Shown here: positions 41,874 to 50,107 of the stretch, one piece after another
How the letters are laid out: every line of letters begins with the position of its first letter
Numbering within the stretch: the stretch's first letter is position 1
Assembly: GCA_963849105.1 (NCBI GenBank)
Contig: CAWKGD010000003.1
Coordinates: 124,001-188,000 of the forward strand
Source of the DNA: CAVRXQ01 sp963849105
GTDB lineage: Bacteria; Actinomycetota; Acidimicrobiia; Acidimicrobiales; Bog-793
Reading direction: 5' to 3'
DNA: 64,000 bases
Translations under genes and position numbers: made by a program
Notes under the pieces: model-generated
What the model was told of the DNA's origin: nothing
Database searches by the model: none
The model's input: only the letters and a program-made list of their open reading frames with translations

Positions 41874-41929
41874 CTATAGAGCCGGCGGGCCGCCGGGCAG
41901 AGCTCTATAGAGCGGGCAGACCTCTATAG
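41874..41929. repeat. Three CTATAG/CTCTATAGAG palindromes
   Basis: CTATAG occurs at 41874-41879, 41905-41910 and 41924-41929, each within a (C)TCTATAGA(G)-like palindrome, in an otherwise very GC-rich intergenic stretch. They lie upstream of the possible small gene and downstream of cofC. Spacings are 31 and 19 nt between copies. They may be operator sites. Confidence 0.6.
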
Positions 41930-42015
41930 AACAGTGGGCCCGCGCGGCAACCCTTGGGGCTCGAGGTCGAGCGATGAAAAGCTTGCGGGGTTGACGTCGG
42001 TGCGGTCGGAGCACC

Positions 42016-42624
42016 TCAGTCATTCGCCGCGGGATCCCCTTCGACGCCGAGCCCCGCCTGGGCGACCGGGATCTGACCGAGTTCGGCGAGGTCGTCGGGG
42101 ACGTCGACGTCGGTGGCGAATCTCCGATCACGCACGATCGTTAAGGGATGGCCGAGTCGTTCGGCTTCGCGCACGTGGCGGGCAAAGGATCCTGGACCGT
42201 AGGAGAAGTGGAAGGGGGCGCCGATCGGGATGGCGATCACGTTCGTTCCGTCGTCACGCCGATCGGGGGCGATCATGACCTCGCCGTCCGAGCCGAAGCG
42301 TTCGAGCCCCTCGACGAAGGGCAGATCGGCGTGCGCCACAATCACGAGGTCGAAGCCGAGGGTGCCGAGAAGCCTCACACCGGCGGTCACGGCGCCGTTG
42401 AGGCCGAGGCCCGGCGCGTAGAGCGCCAGCGCGCCTCGGCGGACCGACCAATCGGCGACGTCGCCGTCGTCGCAGACGACGAAGGCCGGCAGGGTGCCCG
42501 CGGCGCGCAGCACCTGCGTGGCGAGCCGTTTGATCAGCGTGATGCGTGCTTCGTCGTCGAGGGACGAGGCGAGACGCGCCTTTGCCTGGGCGAAGGATTT
42601 CAGGGGGACGAGCAGGGCTCGCAC
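42016..42624 (-). CDS. cofC: 2-phospho-L-lactate/phosphoenolpyruvate guanylyltransferase (F420 biosynthesis)
   Basis: This 202-residue nucleotidyltransferase starts MRALLVPLKSFAQAKARLAS, with the KSF...AKxRL motif of CofC/FbiD. VVCDDGDVADW, GLNGAVTAGV and VIVAHADLPFV (the Asp strand binding metal) follow, then SYGPGSFARHVREAERLG near the end. It activates the phospholactyl or phosphoenolpyruvyl group with GTP for coenzyme F420 assembly. The remaining F420 genes are not in the window. Its presence fits an F420-using actinobacterium. Confidence 0.9.
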   Translation of the reverse strand: MRALLVPLKSFAQAKARLASSLDDEARITLIKRLATQVLRAAGTLPAFVVCDDGDVADWSVRRGALALYAPGLGLNGAVTAGVRLLGTLGFDLVIVAHADLPFVEGLERFGSDGEVMIAPDRRDDGTNVIAIPIGAPFHFSYGPGSFARHVREAERLGHPLTIVRDRRFATDVDVPDDLAELGQIPVAQAGLGVEGDPAAND

Positions 42625-42757
42625 GAGCGCAGCTTACGGGGGACATTTGCGCTGCAATCTGGCTCGGGCGCGGCGATCGGTCCTCAAGGAGCCCGGGTCG
42701 GCTCAGTATGGTGGCCGCGGTGCTGACCTCTCCGTGTAAGGATCGCGCCGCGCACCG

Positions 42758-43771
42758 ATGAGCGTCGCGGTCTTGGGCGCGGGGTCTTGGGGCACGACGA
42801 TCGCCTCGCTGCTCGCGCCACGAACCTCGACGACGCTCTGGGCGAGATCCGCTGCGGTTGCCGAGGAGCTCCGCGAGTGGCGGACGAATGCTGCGTACCT
42901 CGGATCCTTTGAAATGTCGCCGGCGCTGCGCGCCACCGCCTCGCTCGCCGAGGCCCTCTGGGAGGCGGACGTAGTCGTCCTCGCCATTCCGAGTCACGGG
43001 CTCCGCCAGGTGCTCGTCGAGGCGTCACCGTTCGTCCGCCCGCACGCGACCGTGCTCAGCCTCACGAAAGGTCTCGAGGAGCACACGATGGCGCGCATGA
43101 GCGAAGTTGTCGGCGAATGCTGGCCGGGATGCCCGGTCGGCGTGCTCACCGGACCGAATCTCGCCCGAGAGGTTTGCGCGGGCCATCCGACGGCTTCGGT
43201 TATCGCCTATGCCGACGAAGAGCTGGCGGCCGAAGTGCGTGAACTCTTTGCAACCGAAACCTTGCGGATCTACACGAACCCCGACGTCACCGGTTGCGAG
43301 ATCGCTGGGGTCGTGAAGAACGTGATGGCGATCGCGAGCGGAATGGCGATCGGACTTGGTTTCGGAGACAACACCCGCGCCGCCCTCATCACCCGCTCGC
43401 TCGCCGAGCTCACCCGCCTCGGCGTCGCGCTTGGCGGGGATCCGCCGACCTTCGCGGGCCTCGCGGGCCTCGGGGACCTCGTCGCGACGTGCACGAGCCA
43501 AAAGAGTCGGAACTTCTCGGTCGGCGTCGCGCTTGGACAGGGTCGATCGCTTGCCGAGGCGACCGGTTCGACGCATATGGTCGCCGAAGGTGTGAAGAGC
43601 TGCCGACCAGTGCTCGAGCTCGCGAGCAGCCTCGGTGTCGAGGTCCCCGTCGCCGAGCAGGTCGTCGCGGTGTGTCACGGCGGTCGCTCTCCCCGAGAAG
43701 CGATTCCGATCCTGATGCGGCGCGCACCGAAATCAGAGATCGACCCGCTCGTCTTCGGGATGGACCGATGA
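42758..43771 (+). CDS. gpsA: NAD(P)-dependent glycerol-3-phosphate dehydrogenase
   Basis: This 337-residue protein has the Rossmann loop VAVLGAGSWGTTIA, then SLTKGLEE, VLTGPNLAREV, and GVVKNVMAIASGMAIGLGFGDN with the catalytic Lys. MVAEGVKSC and the C-terminal helix complete the family set. It makes sn-glycerol 3-phosphate from dihydroxyacetone phosphate for phospholipid synthesis in the cytoplasm. It overlaps rnhB by 4 nt (ATGA). Full length for the family. Confidence 0.96.
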   Translation: MSVAVLGAGSWGTTIASLLAPRTSTTLWARSAAVAEELREWRTNAAYLGSFEMSPALRATASLAEALWEADVVVLAIPSHGLRQVLVEASPFVRPHATVLSLTKGLEEHTMARMSEVVGECWPGCPVGVLTGPNLAREVCAGHPTASVIAYADEELAAEVRELFATETLRIYTNPDVTGCEIAGVVKNVMAIASGMAIGLGFGDNTRAALITRSLAELTRLGVALGGDPPTFAGLAGLGDLVATCTSQKSRNFSVGVALGQGRSLAEATGSTHMVAEGVKSCRPVLELASSLGVEVPVAEQVVAVCHGGRSPREAIPILMRRAPKSEIDPLVFGMDR

Positions 43772-44409
43772 TCGAGCCGACCGTTGACGTCGAGACGGAA
43801 CTTCTGTCGGGGTCATGCCGCGTCATCGTCGGCGTGGACGAAGTGGGACGAGGCGCGTGGGCCGGTCCGTTGACGGTCGGCGCGGTGGCGGTCAGTTGGT
43901 CTGAACTCCGGCGCCTGCCAGACGGCGTCCGCGACTCGAAGGCACTGACAGCGAGACAACGCGAGTCGCTGTACTGTCCGCTGACCGACGCGGTGCGCGC
44001 CTACGCATTCGGTCATGTCTCCGCGCTCGAGTGCGACGCGATGGGTATGTCTGCGGCGCTCGTGCTTGCTGCGCAGCGCGCGCTCTCCGGCCTGCGCAGC
44101 GAGTTCGACGCGGTGATTATCGACGGTCCGATCGACTACACGAATACGAACGCCCGCTGCGTTATTGACGGCGACGAGCGATGCGCGCTCGTCGCGTCTG
44201 CGTCCGTGCTCGCGAAGGTGACGCGAGATGAGTGGATGATCGACGCCGCGACCGACCATCCGAGATACGGCTTCGAGCACAACAAGGGGTACGTCTCGGC
44301 AGCGCATCGCGCAGCGGTCGGGCGGTTCGGGCTGTCGCCGATCCATCGTCGCAGCTGGAATGTCCGTTCGTCCGACTCCGTGGTCGAGTCGGCGCCTCGC
44401 CAGGTATAA
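43768..44409 (+). CDS. rnhB: Ribonuclease HII
   Basis: ATG 43768 overlaps the gpsA stop; the longer frame upstream is a shadow. The 213-residue protein has VGVDEVGRGAWAGPL (first Asp and Glu), LRSEFDAVIIDGPIDYT (third acidic residue), ALVASASVLAKVTRDEWM (final Asp), and YGFEHNKGYVSAAH. It removes RNA from RNA-DNA hybrids, including single ribonucleotides. Coupling to gpsA looks local to this lineage. Confidence 0.95.
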   Translation: MIEPTVDVETELLSGSCRVIVGVDEVGRGAWAGPLTVGAVAVSWSELRRLPDGVRDSKALTARQRESLYCPLTDAVRAYAFGHVSALECDAMGMSAALVLAAQRALSGLRSEFDAVIIDGPIDYTNTNARCVIDGDERCALVASASVLAKVTRDEWMIDAATDHPRYGFEHNKGYVSAAHRAAVGRFGLSPIHRRSWNVRSSDSVVESAPRQV

Positions 44410-44417
44410 CGGTCCCG

Positions 44418-45326
44418 GTGTCCATCCTCCTCGCCATCTTCGCCGCCGTCGCGAACGCGGCGGCGACGGTGCTCCAGCGCCTCGGAGTGGAGTCGGTGAC
44501 GACGGGGAGCGCGACGACGAGGAAGTTGATGGCGGCGGTCCTTCGGCGGCCGATCTGGTTTGCCGGACTAGCCCTCACGACGGCGAGTTTCCTGCTCCAA
44601 TCGGTCGCGCTCGCCTTCGGGAACCTCACCTCGGTTCAGCCGGTCATGGTCACCGAGATCGTCTTTCTCGTTTTGATCCTCGGGATCTGGTTCCATCAGC
44701 GCCTCGGCTGGCGCGAGTGGGTCGGCACGATCGGCACCGCGATCGGACTCGGCGTTTTCCTCGGGCTCAGCTACTCGCGCCGCGGCACCGGACAGCCGGA
44801 CTTCCAGGACTGGGTCCTGCTTTTGGCCGCCGCGGGCGCCGCGATCGTCATTTCGCTCATCTGCGCGCGACACGGTTCGCGTTCTTTTCGCGCCGCGGCG
44901 TACGGTGCGAGCGCGGGCATCGTCTTCGCGCTGACGGCGACGTTCATCAAAACGGTCGCAAACGAATGGCAGCAAGGACTCGCGTACGTGTTCTCCCACC
45001 CCGCGGCGTATGCCGTCGCGGCGAGTGGACTCGCTGGCCTTGTCATCAGTCAACGCGCGCTCGAATCCGGCCCGGTCGCGGCGTCGCAAGCGGCGCTCCT
45101 CATCGTGAATCCGTTGTCGAGTATCGTCATCGGTATCTGGCTATTCAATGATCACGTACACGCGACAGGCGCGCGCGCAGTGGTGGAAGGAGTCTTCCTC
45201 GGGTTGATGTTCTCGTCGCTCCTCGTCCTCTCGCAGTCACCGCTCATCTCGACGTCGCGCGAGGCGGAGCGACTGTCGAAGCGCAGAGTCGTTGCGGACG
45301 CACCCGTCGGAACTCCAGTCCCGTGA
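44418..45326 (+). CDS. DMT-like multi-pass transporter
   Basis: I start at GTG 44418, 8 nt after the rnhB stop. The 302-residue protein has about nine hydrophobic helices in two similar halves, with LLAIFAAVANAAATVLQRLG, VMVTEIVFLVLILGIWFHQRL, and LSSIVIGIWLFNDHVHATGARAVVEG. This is the drug/metabolite transporter (or NIPA-like) layout. The substrate is unknown. It is probably co-transcribed with gpsA and rnhB. Confidence 0.82.
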   Translation: MSILLAIFAAVANAAATVLQRLGVESVTTGSATTRKLMAAVLRRPIWFAGLALTTASFLLQSVALAFGNLTSVQPVMVTEIVFLVLILGIWFHQRLGWREWVGTIGTAIGLGVFLGLSYSRRGTGQPDFQDWVLLLAAAGAAIVISLICARHGSRSFRAAAYGASAGIVFALTATFIKTVANEWQQGLAYVFSHPAAYAVAASGLAGLVISQRALESGPVAASQAALLIVNPLSSIVIGIWLFNDHVHATGARAVVEGVFLGLMFSSLLVLSQSPLISTSREAERLSKRRVVADAPVGTPVP

Positions 45327-45362
45327 TGAATTCACGGTGATCGGCAAAAGAACGGTGATTCG

Positions 45363-46616
45363 ATGAGCAACGTCGGCTTGAGGGCCTGGGAGTCAATCCG
45401 AGGACGGATCGAAGACGCGGCGAACCTCCTCGGCCTGGAGAAAGGTCTCACTCAGCAGATCATCAAGCCGGAGCGCATCTTGGAAGTCGCAATCCCAATC
45501 CGACTCGACAGCGGCGAGATCGAGGTCTACACGGGTTGGCGCGTGCAGCACTCGACGGCGCGTGGCCCGGGAAAGGGAGGGATCCGCTTCCACCACGACG
45601 TCGACCAGTTCGAGGTGATGGCGCTCGCCGCGGACATGACGATCAAGTGCGCGGTCGTCGACATCCCGTTCGGCGGGGCGAAGGGGGGAGTGACCGTCGA
45701 TCCCTCGACGCTTTCCTACGGTGAGCTCGAGCGGCTCACGCGACGCTACGCGTTCGACATCGCGAGCTTGCTCGGTCCCGATCGCGACGTCCCTGCCCCC
45801 GACGTGAACACCGACGCGCGGATCATGTCGTGGATCATGGACACCGTCACGATGATGGCGGGCAACAACGTTCCCGGTGTCGTGACCGGAAAGCCCGTCG
45901 AAGTCGGGGGGATCGTCGGACACGTCGGCGCCACTTCTGTCGGCGTCGTGTTGTGCGCCAAGCAGACGTTCAACAAGCTCGGTATGAACTTCGCCGGAGC
46001 GCGTGCGGTGATCCAAGGGTACGGAAAGGTCGGCGCGCCGCTCGTCGATCTGCTCGCTCGCGAAGGTGCGCGCGTCGTCGCGGTCGCGGACGTCGGTGGT
46101 GCGATCCACAGCGAGGAAGGGCTCAACCCCGAGGAGCTGGCGTACCACTTCTCCGAGCACGGGACGATCGCCGGCTTCAAGGCCGCCGACGCGATCGACC
46201 CCGCTGAACTGTTCGCCATCGAATGCGAACTCGTCATCCCTGCGGCGCTCGACGGTGTGATCACGGCCGACGTCGCGAAGAACTTCGGGGGGCGCGTGCT
46301 CGTCGAGGCGGCCAACGGCCCAACGACGCCGGAGGCCGACCCGATCCTCGAAGAGCTCGGGGTCGTCGTCGTCCCGGACGTGTTGGCGAACGCGGGCGGC
46401 GTCCTCGCGTCGTACTTCGAGTGGGCCCAGGCACGTCAGGGATACGCATGGGACAAGGAGCTGTTCACGAAGCGCCATCTCGCAACGATGGAGCTTGCCT
46501 TCGAGGCGACGTGGAACGAACACGAAGCGTTGAAAGTGCCGCTCCGGCGCGCGGCAGTCGCGCTCGGCCTCAGCCGCGTTGCCGAGACGACGCGACTGCG
46601 GGGGCTGTTCCCATAA
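45363..46616 (+). CDS. gdhA: Glutamate dehydrogenase (Glu/Leu/Phe/Val dehydrogenase family)
   Basis: This 417-residue enzyme shows WRVQHSTARGPGKGGIRFHHDV with the substrate Lys. KCAVVDIPFGGAKGGV carries the catalytic Lys, and DVPAPDVNTDARIMSWIMDT follows. The NAD(P) domain loop is VIQGYGKVGAPLVDLL. EAANGPTTPEAD and VVVPDVLANAGGVLASYFEW are also family segments. Length and motifs match hexameric glutamate dehydrogenases linking 2-oxoglutarate and ammonium to glutamate. Coenzyme choice is not decided here. The ATG is preceded by a short A/G-rich stretch. Confidence 0.96.
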   Translation: MSNVGLRAWESIRGRIEDAANLLGLEKGLTQQIIKPERILEVAIPIRLDSGEIEVYTGWRVQHSTARGPGKGGIRFHHDVDQFEVMALAADMTIKCAVVDIPFGGAKGGVTVDPSTLSYGELERLTRRYAFDIASLLGPDRDVPAPDVNTDARIMSWIMDTVTMMAGNNVPGVVTGKPVEVGGIVGHVGATSVGVVLCAKQTFNKLGMNFAGARAVIQGYGKVGAPLVDLLAREGARVVAVADVGGAIHSEEGLNPEELAYHFSEHGTIAGFKAADAIDPAELFAIECELVIPAALDGVITADVAKNFGGRVLVEAANGPTTPEADPILEELGVVVVPDVLANAGGVLASYFEWAQARQGYAWDKELFTKRHLATMELAFEATWNEHEALKVPLRRAAVALGLSRVAETTRLRGLFP

Positions 46617-46621
46617 ACCGT

Positions 46622-47260
46622 CTGCGCCCGGGCAGTCCTCACTTCGCGGGTGGCCGCGCTCTGCTTTCCGCGCTTTGTTTCGTCGCGCTCGGCGCGCTCG
46701 TGCTTGCCGCTTGCACGTCGACGCCCTCGGCCTCTGGTGGGAAGCACCATCAGCACCACAGCCACTCGACGACCACGATCACCACGACCTCGACGCCGAG
46801 CACGTCGACGTCAACCACGTCGACGACGGTGCCGCCCGCATGCACGGCGACCTCGATCGTGCTCACGACGTCCTTCGGTGGCACCGCGGCGGGGACGTCA
46901 TACTCGGTGTTCACGCTCACGAACCACGGTGTCCCGTGCTCGTTCGAGGGGTACCCGTCGGTGACCTTCTACGGACCGGCGAAGACCGGAACCACGATCA
47001 CTGGCCCACGTCTTTCAATCACCGACATCGACTCCGGGCCGGCGGCGACGACGGTGTCGGTCGCGACGGGCAAGGACGCGCAATTCATCGTCGTCTATCA
47101 CGACGTCCCCGTTGGCGGATTGGGCTGTTCGACGGTCGCGTCGGCGGGCGTCGTGCTCCCCGCCACGGATCAGGAGCTTTCGACCGCGATCGCGATCTCG
47201 GTCTGCGGGGGATCGGTCGAGATCTACGCGATCGGCACGCCCGGCTCCGAACATCCCTGA
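46622..47260 (+). CDS. DUF4232 lipoprotein, no standard start codon seen
   Basis: The frame encodes a signal region (ALLSALCFVALGALVLAAC, a lipobox at LAAC), then a Ser/Thr/His linker (GGKHHQHHSHSTTTIT and many Thr/Ser). A DUF4232-like beta domain follows (CTATSIVLTTSFGG, YSVFTLTNHGVPCSFEGYPSVTFYG), with later cysteines GLGC and VCGG. There is no ATG, GTG or TTG between the gdhA stop and the signal peptide. CTG at 46622 is the best placed candidate (ATA 46613 is the other). The product should be an outward-facing lipoprotein. Confidence 0.75.
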   Translation: MRPGSPHFAGGRALLSALCFVALGALVLAACTSTPSASGGKHHQHHSHSTTTITTTSTPSTSTSTTSTTVPPACTATSIVLTTSFGGTAAGTSYSVFTLTNHGVPCSFEGYPSVTFYGPAKTGTTITGPRLSITDIDSGPAATTVSVATGKDAQFIVVYHDVPVGGLGCSTVASAGVVLPATDQELSTAIAISVCGGSVEIYAIGTPGSEHP

Positions 47261-47313
47261 GGCACGCGCCGGGTGGCCGGCGACGATCGCCGCGATGCGA
47301 AAATGAGCGCGAA

Positions 47314-47387
47314 GGGCGCTTAGCTCAGGTGGTTAGAGCAGCTCGCTTACAACGAGCCGGTCGGGGGTTCGAGTCCCTCAGCGCCCA
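47314..47387 (+). tRNA. tRNA-Val (anticodon UAC)
   Basis: The acceptor GGGCGCT (47314-47320) pairs with AGCGCCC (47380-47386). The anticodon stem is GCTCG/CGAGC with loop CTTACAA, so the anticodon TAC is at 47348-47350. The T-arm has GTTCGAGTC. CCA is not encoded. The 3' half is repeated at 51708 and 56231, which marks it as an integration site. Confidence 0.95.
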
Positions 47388-47507
47388 CTAAATGGCTACT
47401 GAACTGGGGTAATACGAACAGCGGCACCGCTGGGACGGTGAGCACAGCGCTCAGACAGGTGCCTAACACCGCATAGCCCTCCGGAAGGAACTGCGACCGA
47501 CCGGCAC
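47342..47507. repeat. att repeat copy 1 (tRNA-Val 3' half plus downstream arm)
   Basis: From the anticodon stem of the intact tRNA-Val through about 120 bp of following sequence this matches 51708-51874 and 56231-56396 with few changes. The first 55 bases are identical in all three. In copy 1 the part before 47342 is the true tRNA 5' half, so this is the attL-like end of the array. Confidence 0.9.
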
Positions 47508-47604
47508 CTTCGGGCGAGGGCCTTGCCACCTAATCGCCGCGCGTTATGTGGCACCCAGGCCCATTTGAGGCTTTGAGACACGTGGGGCTGATCCGGGCCG
47601 GGGT

Positions 47605-48834
47605 TCACCCGGACTCCGGCGGCTTCTCTTGGTTGACCGCGTCGAGCAGCAACTTCGCGGCCACCTCTGCCCCGTCGGTGCGGATCGTGGCTGCCACGGC
47701 GGTCGCTCGTGCACGGGTCTCGGGAGCCAGGGCCGTGCTGAGCGCGGCTGACAGGGACTCGGTGGTCGGAGCCGGGCCGTCGTGCGCCACGCCGATGCCC
47801 AGGTCGGCCACCCGGCCCGCCCAATACGGCTGATCCGCCATCTGGGGTACCACCACCTGCGGCGCGCCGGCTCGGGCGGCCGTCGTAGTCGTGCCCGCGC
47901 CGCCGTGGTGCACAACGGCGGCCACGCGGCTGAACAGTGCCTGCTGGTTGACCTCGCCGACAGCGAGGCAGTCGTCCCGGTCGTCGATCAAGGTCAGGTC
48001 GGCCCAGCCGCGGGCGACGACAGCGCGATGGCCCTGGGCGCGAGTCGCCTCGATGGCCACCCGGGCGATGTCCTTCGGGGTGCGCATGCTGCCGAAGCCC
48101 AAGTAAACAGGTGGTGTGCCCGCGGCCAGGAACGCCACCAACTCGGCCGGGAGTGGGCGCTCGTCCGGCAGGATCCACGCGCCCGTTTGGACGACGTCGA
48201 GTTCCGCCGGCTCCAGCCACGGGCCTAGGGTCGGGTCCGCCGCCAGCCAAGGGTGGTCGGTGAAGCCGTAGCCGTAGACGTTGTCCACCCCTGGAAGGCC
48301 GATCGACGCCCGGCGGGCGTTGAGCGCCGCGCCGAACAGCTCGTTCGCGCGCTGGGCTTGCAAGTCCCACAGCACCTGGTTGTCGGTGACGTCGGGTGGG
48401 AACGGCCGGCCCGGGAACAGCGTCGGCGCGTGGTGCGGCGAGGGCAGGAAGATCGGACAGTAGGCCGCGTAGACGTAGCGGATGCCGAGCTTCTCGGTCA
48501 CCGACCGTGCGCTCGCCGCGGCCGGCAGCAGGCCGGTCGCTAGTAGCACATCACATCCCTCGGCTGCTCTGCCGAGCGTGTCGAACTGCGCGGCCATCAC
48601 CTCGGCCGCGATCCGGGGCAGATCCGCCGGAGTTGGCCGCGCCGCCCCATGCAGCAGCGGGCGCACCGGGGGACCGACCGGCACCACCGGCACGCCAACC
48701 TCGGCGAGCCGCTCAGTGCGGTCCTCCGGTGCGCACGTCAGCACCTCCGCACCGAGTTCGCGCAACCGCACCGCGAGCCCCACCAGTGGTTCGACATCAC
48801 CGCGTCCCCCATATGTCGACAACAACGCACGCAT
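47605..48834 (-). CDS. GT1-family glycosyltransferase (antibiotic/lipid UGT-like)
   Basis: ATG 48834 starts MRALLSTYGGRGDVEPLVGL, the N-terminal loop of vancomycin-type (Gtf) and sterol/macrolide glycosyltransferases. The 409-residue protein continues with RLRELGAEVLTCAPEDRTERL. The donor site follows in VYLGFGSMRTP, then VVHHGGAGTTTTAARAGAPQVVVPQMADQPYWA (the HHGGAGT signature). It transfers a sugar from an NDP-sugar to a small lipophilic acceptor. No biosynthetic cluster surrounds it, so it may glycosylate a foreign or membrane compound. Its GC-rich codon use fits acquisition from another actinobacterium. Confidence 0.92.
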   Translation of the reverse strand: MRALLSTYGGRGDVEPLVGLAVRLRELGAEVLTCAPEDRTERLAEVGVPVVPVGPPVRPLLHGAARPTPADLPRIAAEVMAAQFDTLGRAAEGCDVLLATGLLPAAASARSVTEKLGIRYVYAAYCPIFLPSPHHAPTLFPGRPFPPDVTDNQVLWDLQAQRANELFGAALNARRASIGLPGVDNVYGYGFTDHPWLAADPTLGPWLEPAELDVVQTGAWILPDERPLPAELVAFLAAGTPPVYLGFGSMRTPKDIARVAIEATRAQGHRAVVARGWADLTLIDDRDDCLAVGEVNQQALFSRVAAVVHHGGAGTTTTAARAGAPQVVVPQMADQPYWAGRVADLGIGVAHDGPAPTTESLSAALSTALAPETRARATAVAATIRTDGAEVAAKLLLDAVNQEKPPESG

Positions 48835-48978
48835 TTTGCAAATCCCATCTCCGCAGGTCCTCGCCTCGACCGGCGATTGTGCCGCACCGCCCCCCGCTTG
48901 TCGCAAGCGACCGCTGCGCTATACAGCGATTCGGAAATTCGGGTCGCCCCATAACATTCACGTCAATAGTGCGCTGAG

Positions 48979-49029
48979 ACTGTTCGCCAATCAGGATCGC
49001 GTTGCGTTGATCACTTGAACTCGCACCGG
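48979..49029. repeat. 51-bp direct repeat, copy A
   Basis: This segment is identical to 63788-63838, same orientation, with no similarity beyond either edge. It lies upstream of the glycosyltransferase start. It could be the end of a lost insertion sequence, or a duplicated site. Confidence 0.85.
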
Positions 49030-49097
49030 GTCGGTGACACACCAGAACACGACTCGCGTGTAATAGGACCCAATTAATTGAACTGATATATCGACAA

Positions 49098-49322
49098 TCA
49101 GGGCTCATGGTCGTGAACCCCCGGCGGTCGAGACTTCGGTGGCGGATAGCCGTACCGAGCGATCGTGGCCGAGGTCCAGCCCATCCACCAGCCACCGCAA
49201 ACAGGCAAGACGGTACGTAACCTCTCCTTCTGGCCCGTCACGGCGAGGACCGCCAAGATGAGCGCCCAGACAACTGCACAACCGATGCTGTAGGCGGTGT
49301 AGGTCTCCGGCGGACGTCTCAT
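49098..49322 (-). CDS. Small membrane protein, two TM helices, unknown
   Basis: This 74-residue frame starts at ATG 49322 (RRPPETYTAYSIGCAVVW). It has two hydrophobic segments (IGCAVVWALILAVLAV and LPVCGGWWMGWTSATIA) joined by a charged turn (GQKERLRT) and a Pro-rich tail. It lies between the glycosyltransferase and SnoaL-like genes in the first cargo unit. An AT-rich repeat (49387-49432) sits 65 nt upstream. No family is recognised. Confidence 0.5.
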   Translation of the reverse strand: MRRPPETYTAYSIGCAVVWALILAVLAVTGQKERLRTVLPVCGGWWMGWTSATIARYGYPPPKSRPPGVHDHEP

Positions 49323-49386
49323 TTCACGGATGATTGCAGACGCCCCAACATGTTGGCGATCGACGTTCCGGTTGCGGGACTCCGCG

Positions 49387-49432
49387 TTTAATAGGACAGG
49401 ATTAAGCGCGCACGATTAAACACGGGGCCCAC
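49387..49432. repeat. AT-rich motif, copy A (TTTAATAG...ATTAAG...GATTAA)
   Basis: Matches 58134-58179 in 32 of 46 positions without gaps, and a shorter TAATAGGAC element lies at 49061-49069. In a GC-rich background these are conspicuous. The arms TTTAAT and ATTAAA are inverted to each other. A shared promoter or operator, or an old insertion-site remnant, would explain them. Confidence 0.55.
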
Positions 49433-49471
49433 TTTTTCGGTTATGTCTTGTCGACTGCTGCGGTTCGGCGA

Positions 49472-49924
49472 TCACTGCCTAGCCTGACCACCGGGCCAAC
49501 CCGCGGCGTCGAACACTGCCACAGGGTCTAGGTAGTCCCGCCACCGTGTCACTTTGCGATCTTTGATCGTCACGATGGAGACGAACCGGTTGTCGTACGG
49601 ACGACCCGTCTGCACTGATTCGCCATGCACCTCATACTCAAGGATCACGACCGACGCCGCGGGATCTCGATAGACATGGAGACCGTCAGCGCTGTTCACG
49701 GCCATGAAGCTGTCGTAGTCGCTGTATAAGTCGATGATGTTCTGTCGCCCTTCAACCCGCTTCGGATAACCAGGTACAGAGATGACGTACTCGAAGACGA
49801 CATCGTCAGCTAGCAGATCGAAGTAGTCCTCGCCGTCGGCTAGGCCTTGCAACCCCTCTCGGATGATGCGGAAAAAGGGGCCATCGGCTCCAAAGTTCGA
49901 GCTGTCCTCTATGTACTTGGTCAC
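49472..49924 (-). CDS. SnoaL-like/NTF2-fold protein
   Basis: I take GTG 49924, with GGGAGGA about 4 nt upstream; the longer frame is a shadow of the GNAT gene. The 150-residue protein reads GLQGLADGEDYFDLLADDVVFEYVI, then EGRQNIIDLYSDYDSF, then VVILEYEVHGES, RFVSIVTIKDRKVTRWRDYLDPVAVFDA. This is the SnoaL/ketosteroid-isomerase-like fold (cone-shaped alpha+beta barrel) used by polyketide cyclases, epoxide hydrolases and many uncharacterised proteins. No specific active site is assignable. Confidence 0.82.
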   Translation of the reverse strand: MTKYIEDSSNFGADGPFFRIIREGLQGLADGEDYFDLLADDVVFEYVISVPGYPKRVEGRQNIIDLYSDYDSFMAVNSADGLHVYRDPAASVVILEYEVHGESVQTGRPYDNRFVSIVTIKDRKVTRWRDYLDPVAVFDAAGWPGGQARQ

Positions 49925-50107
49925 TCGTCCTCCCGTTGGGGGCCCATCTGGCGGTGATGCGCTGTACCGATCTGTCGAAGCTGGCGGCTCAGCTCGTGAT
50001 CGTAAAGTCCGAGTCGTGGAGACTGAGCAGCCGTTACGACCCGTTGGGTGGGGTGCCCCCAATCGCCGGTTAGACGGGCGGCCTCTCCTGCTCGTTAGCG
50101 TCGACCC

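Noticed and set aside
47347..47529. Minus-strand frame through tRNA-Val ending in GAEGLEPPTGSL
   Set aside because: This is the well-known spurious translation of an antisense tRNA.
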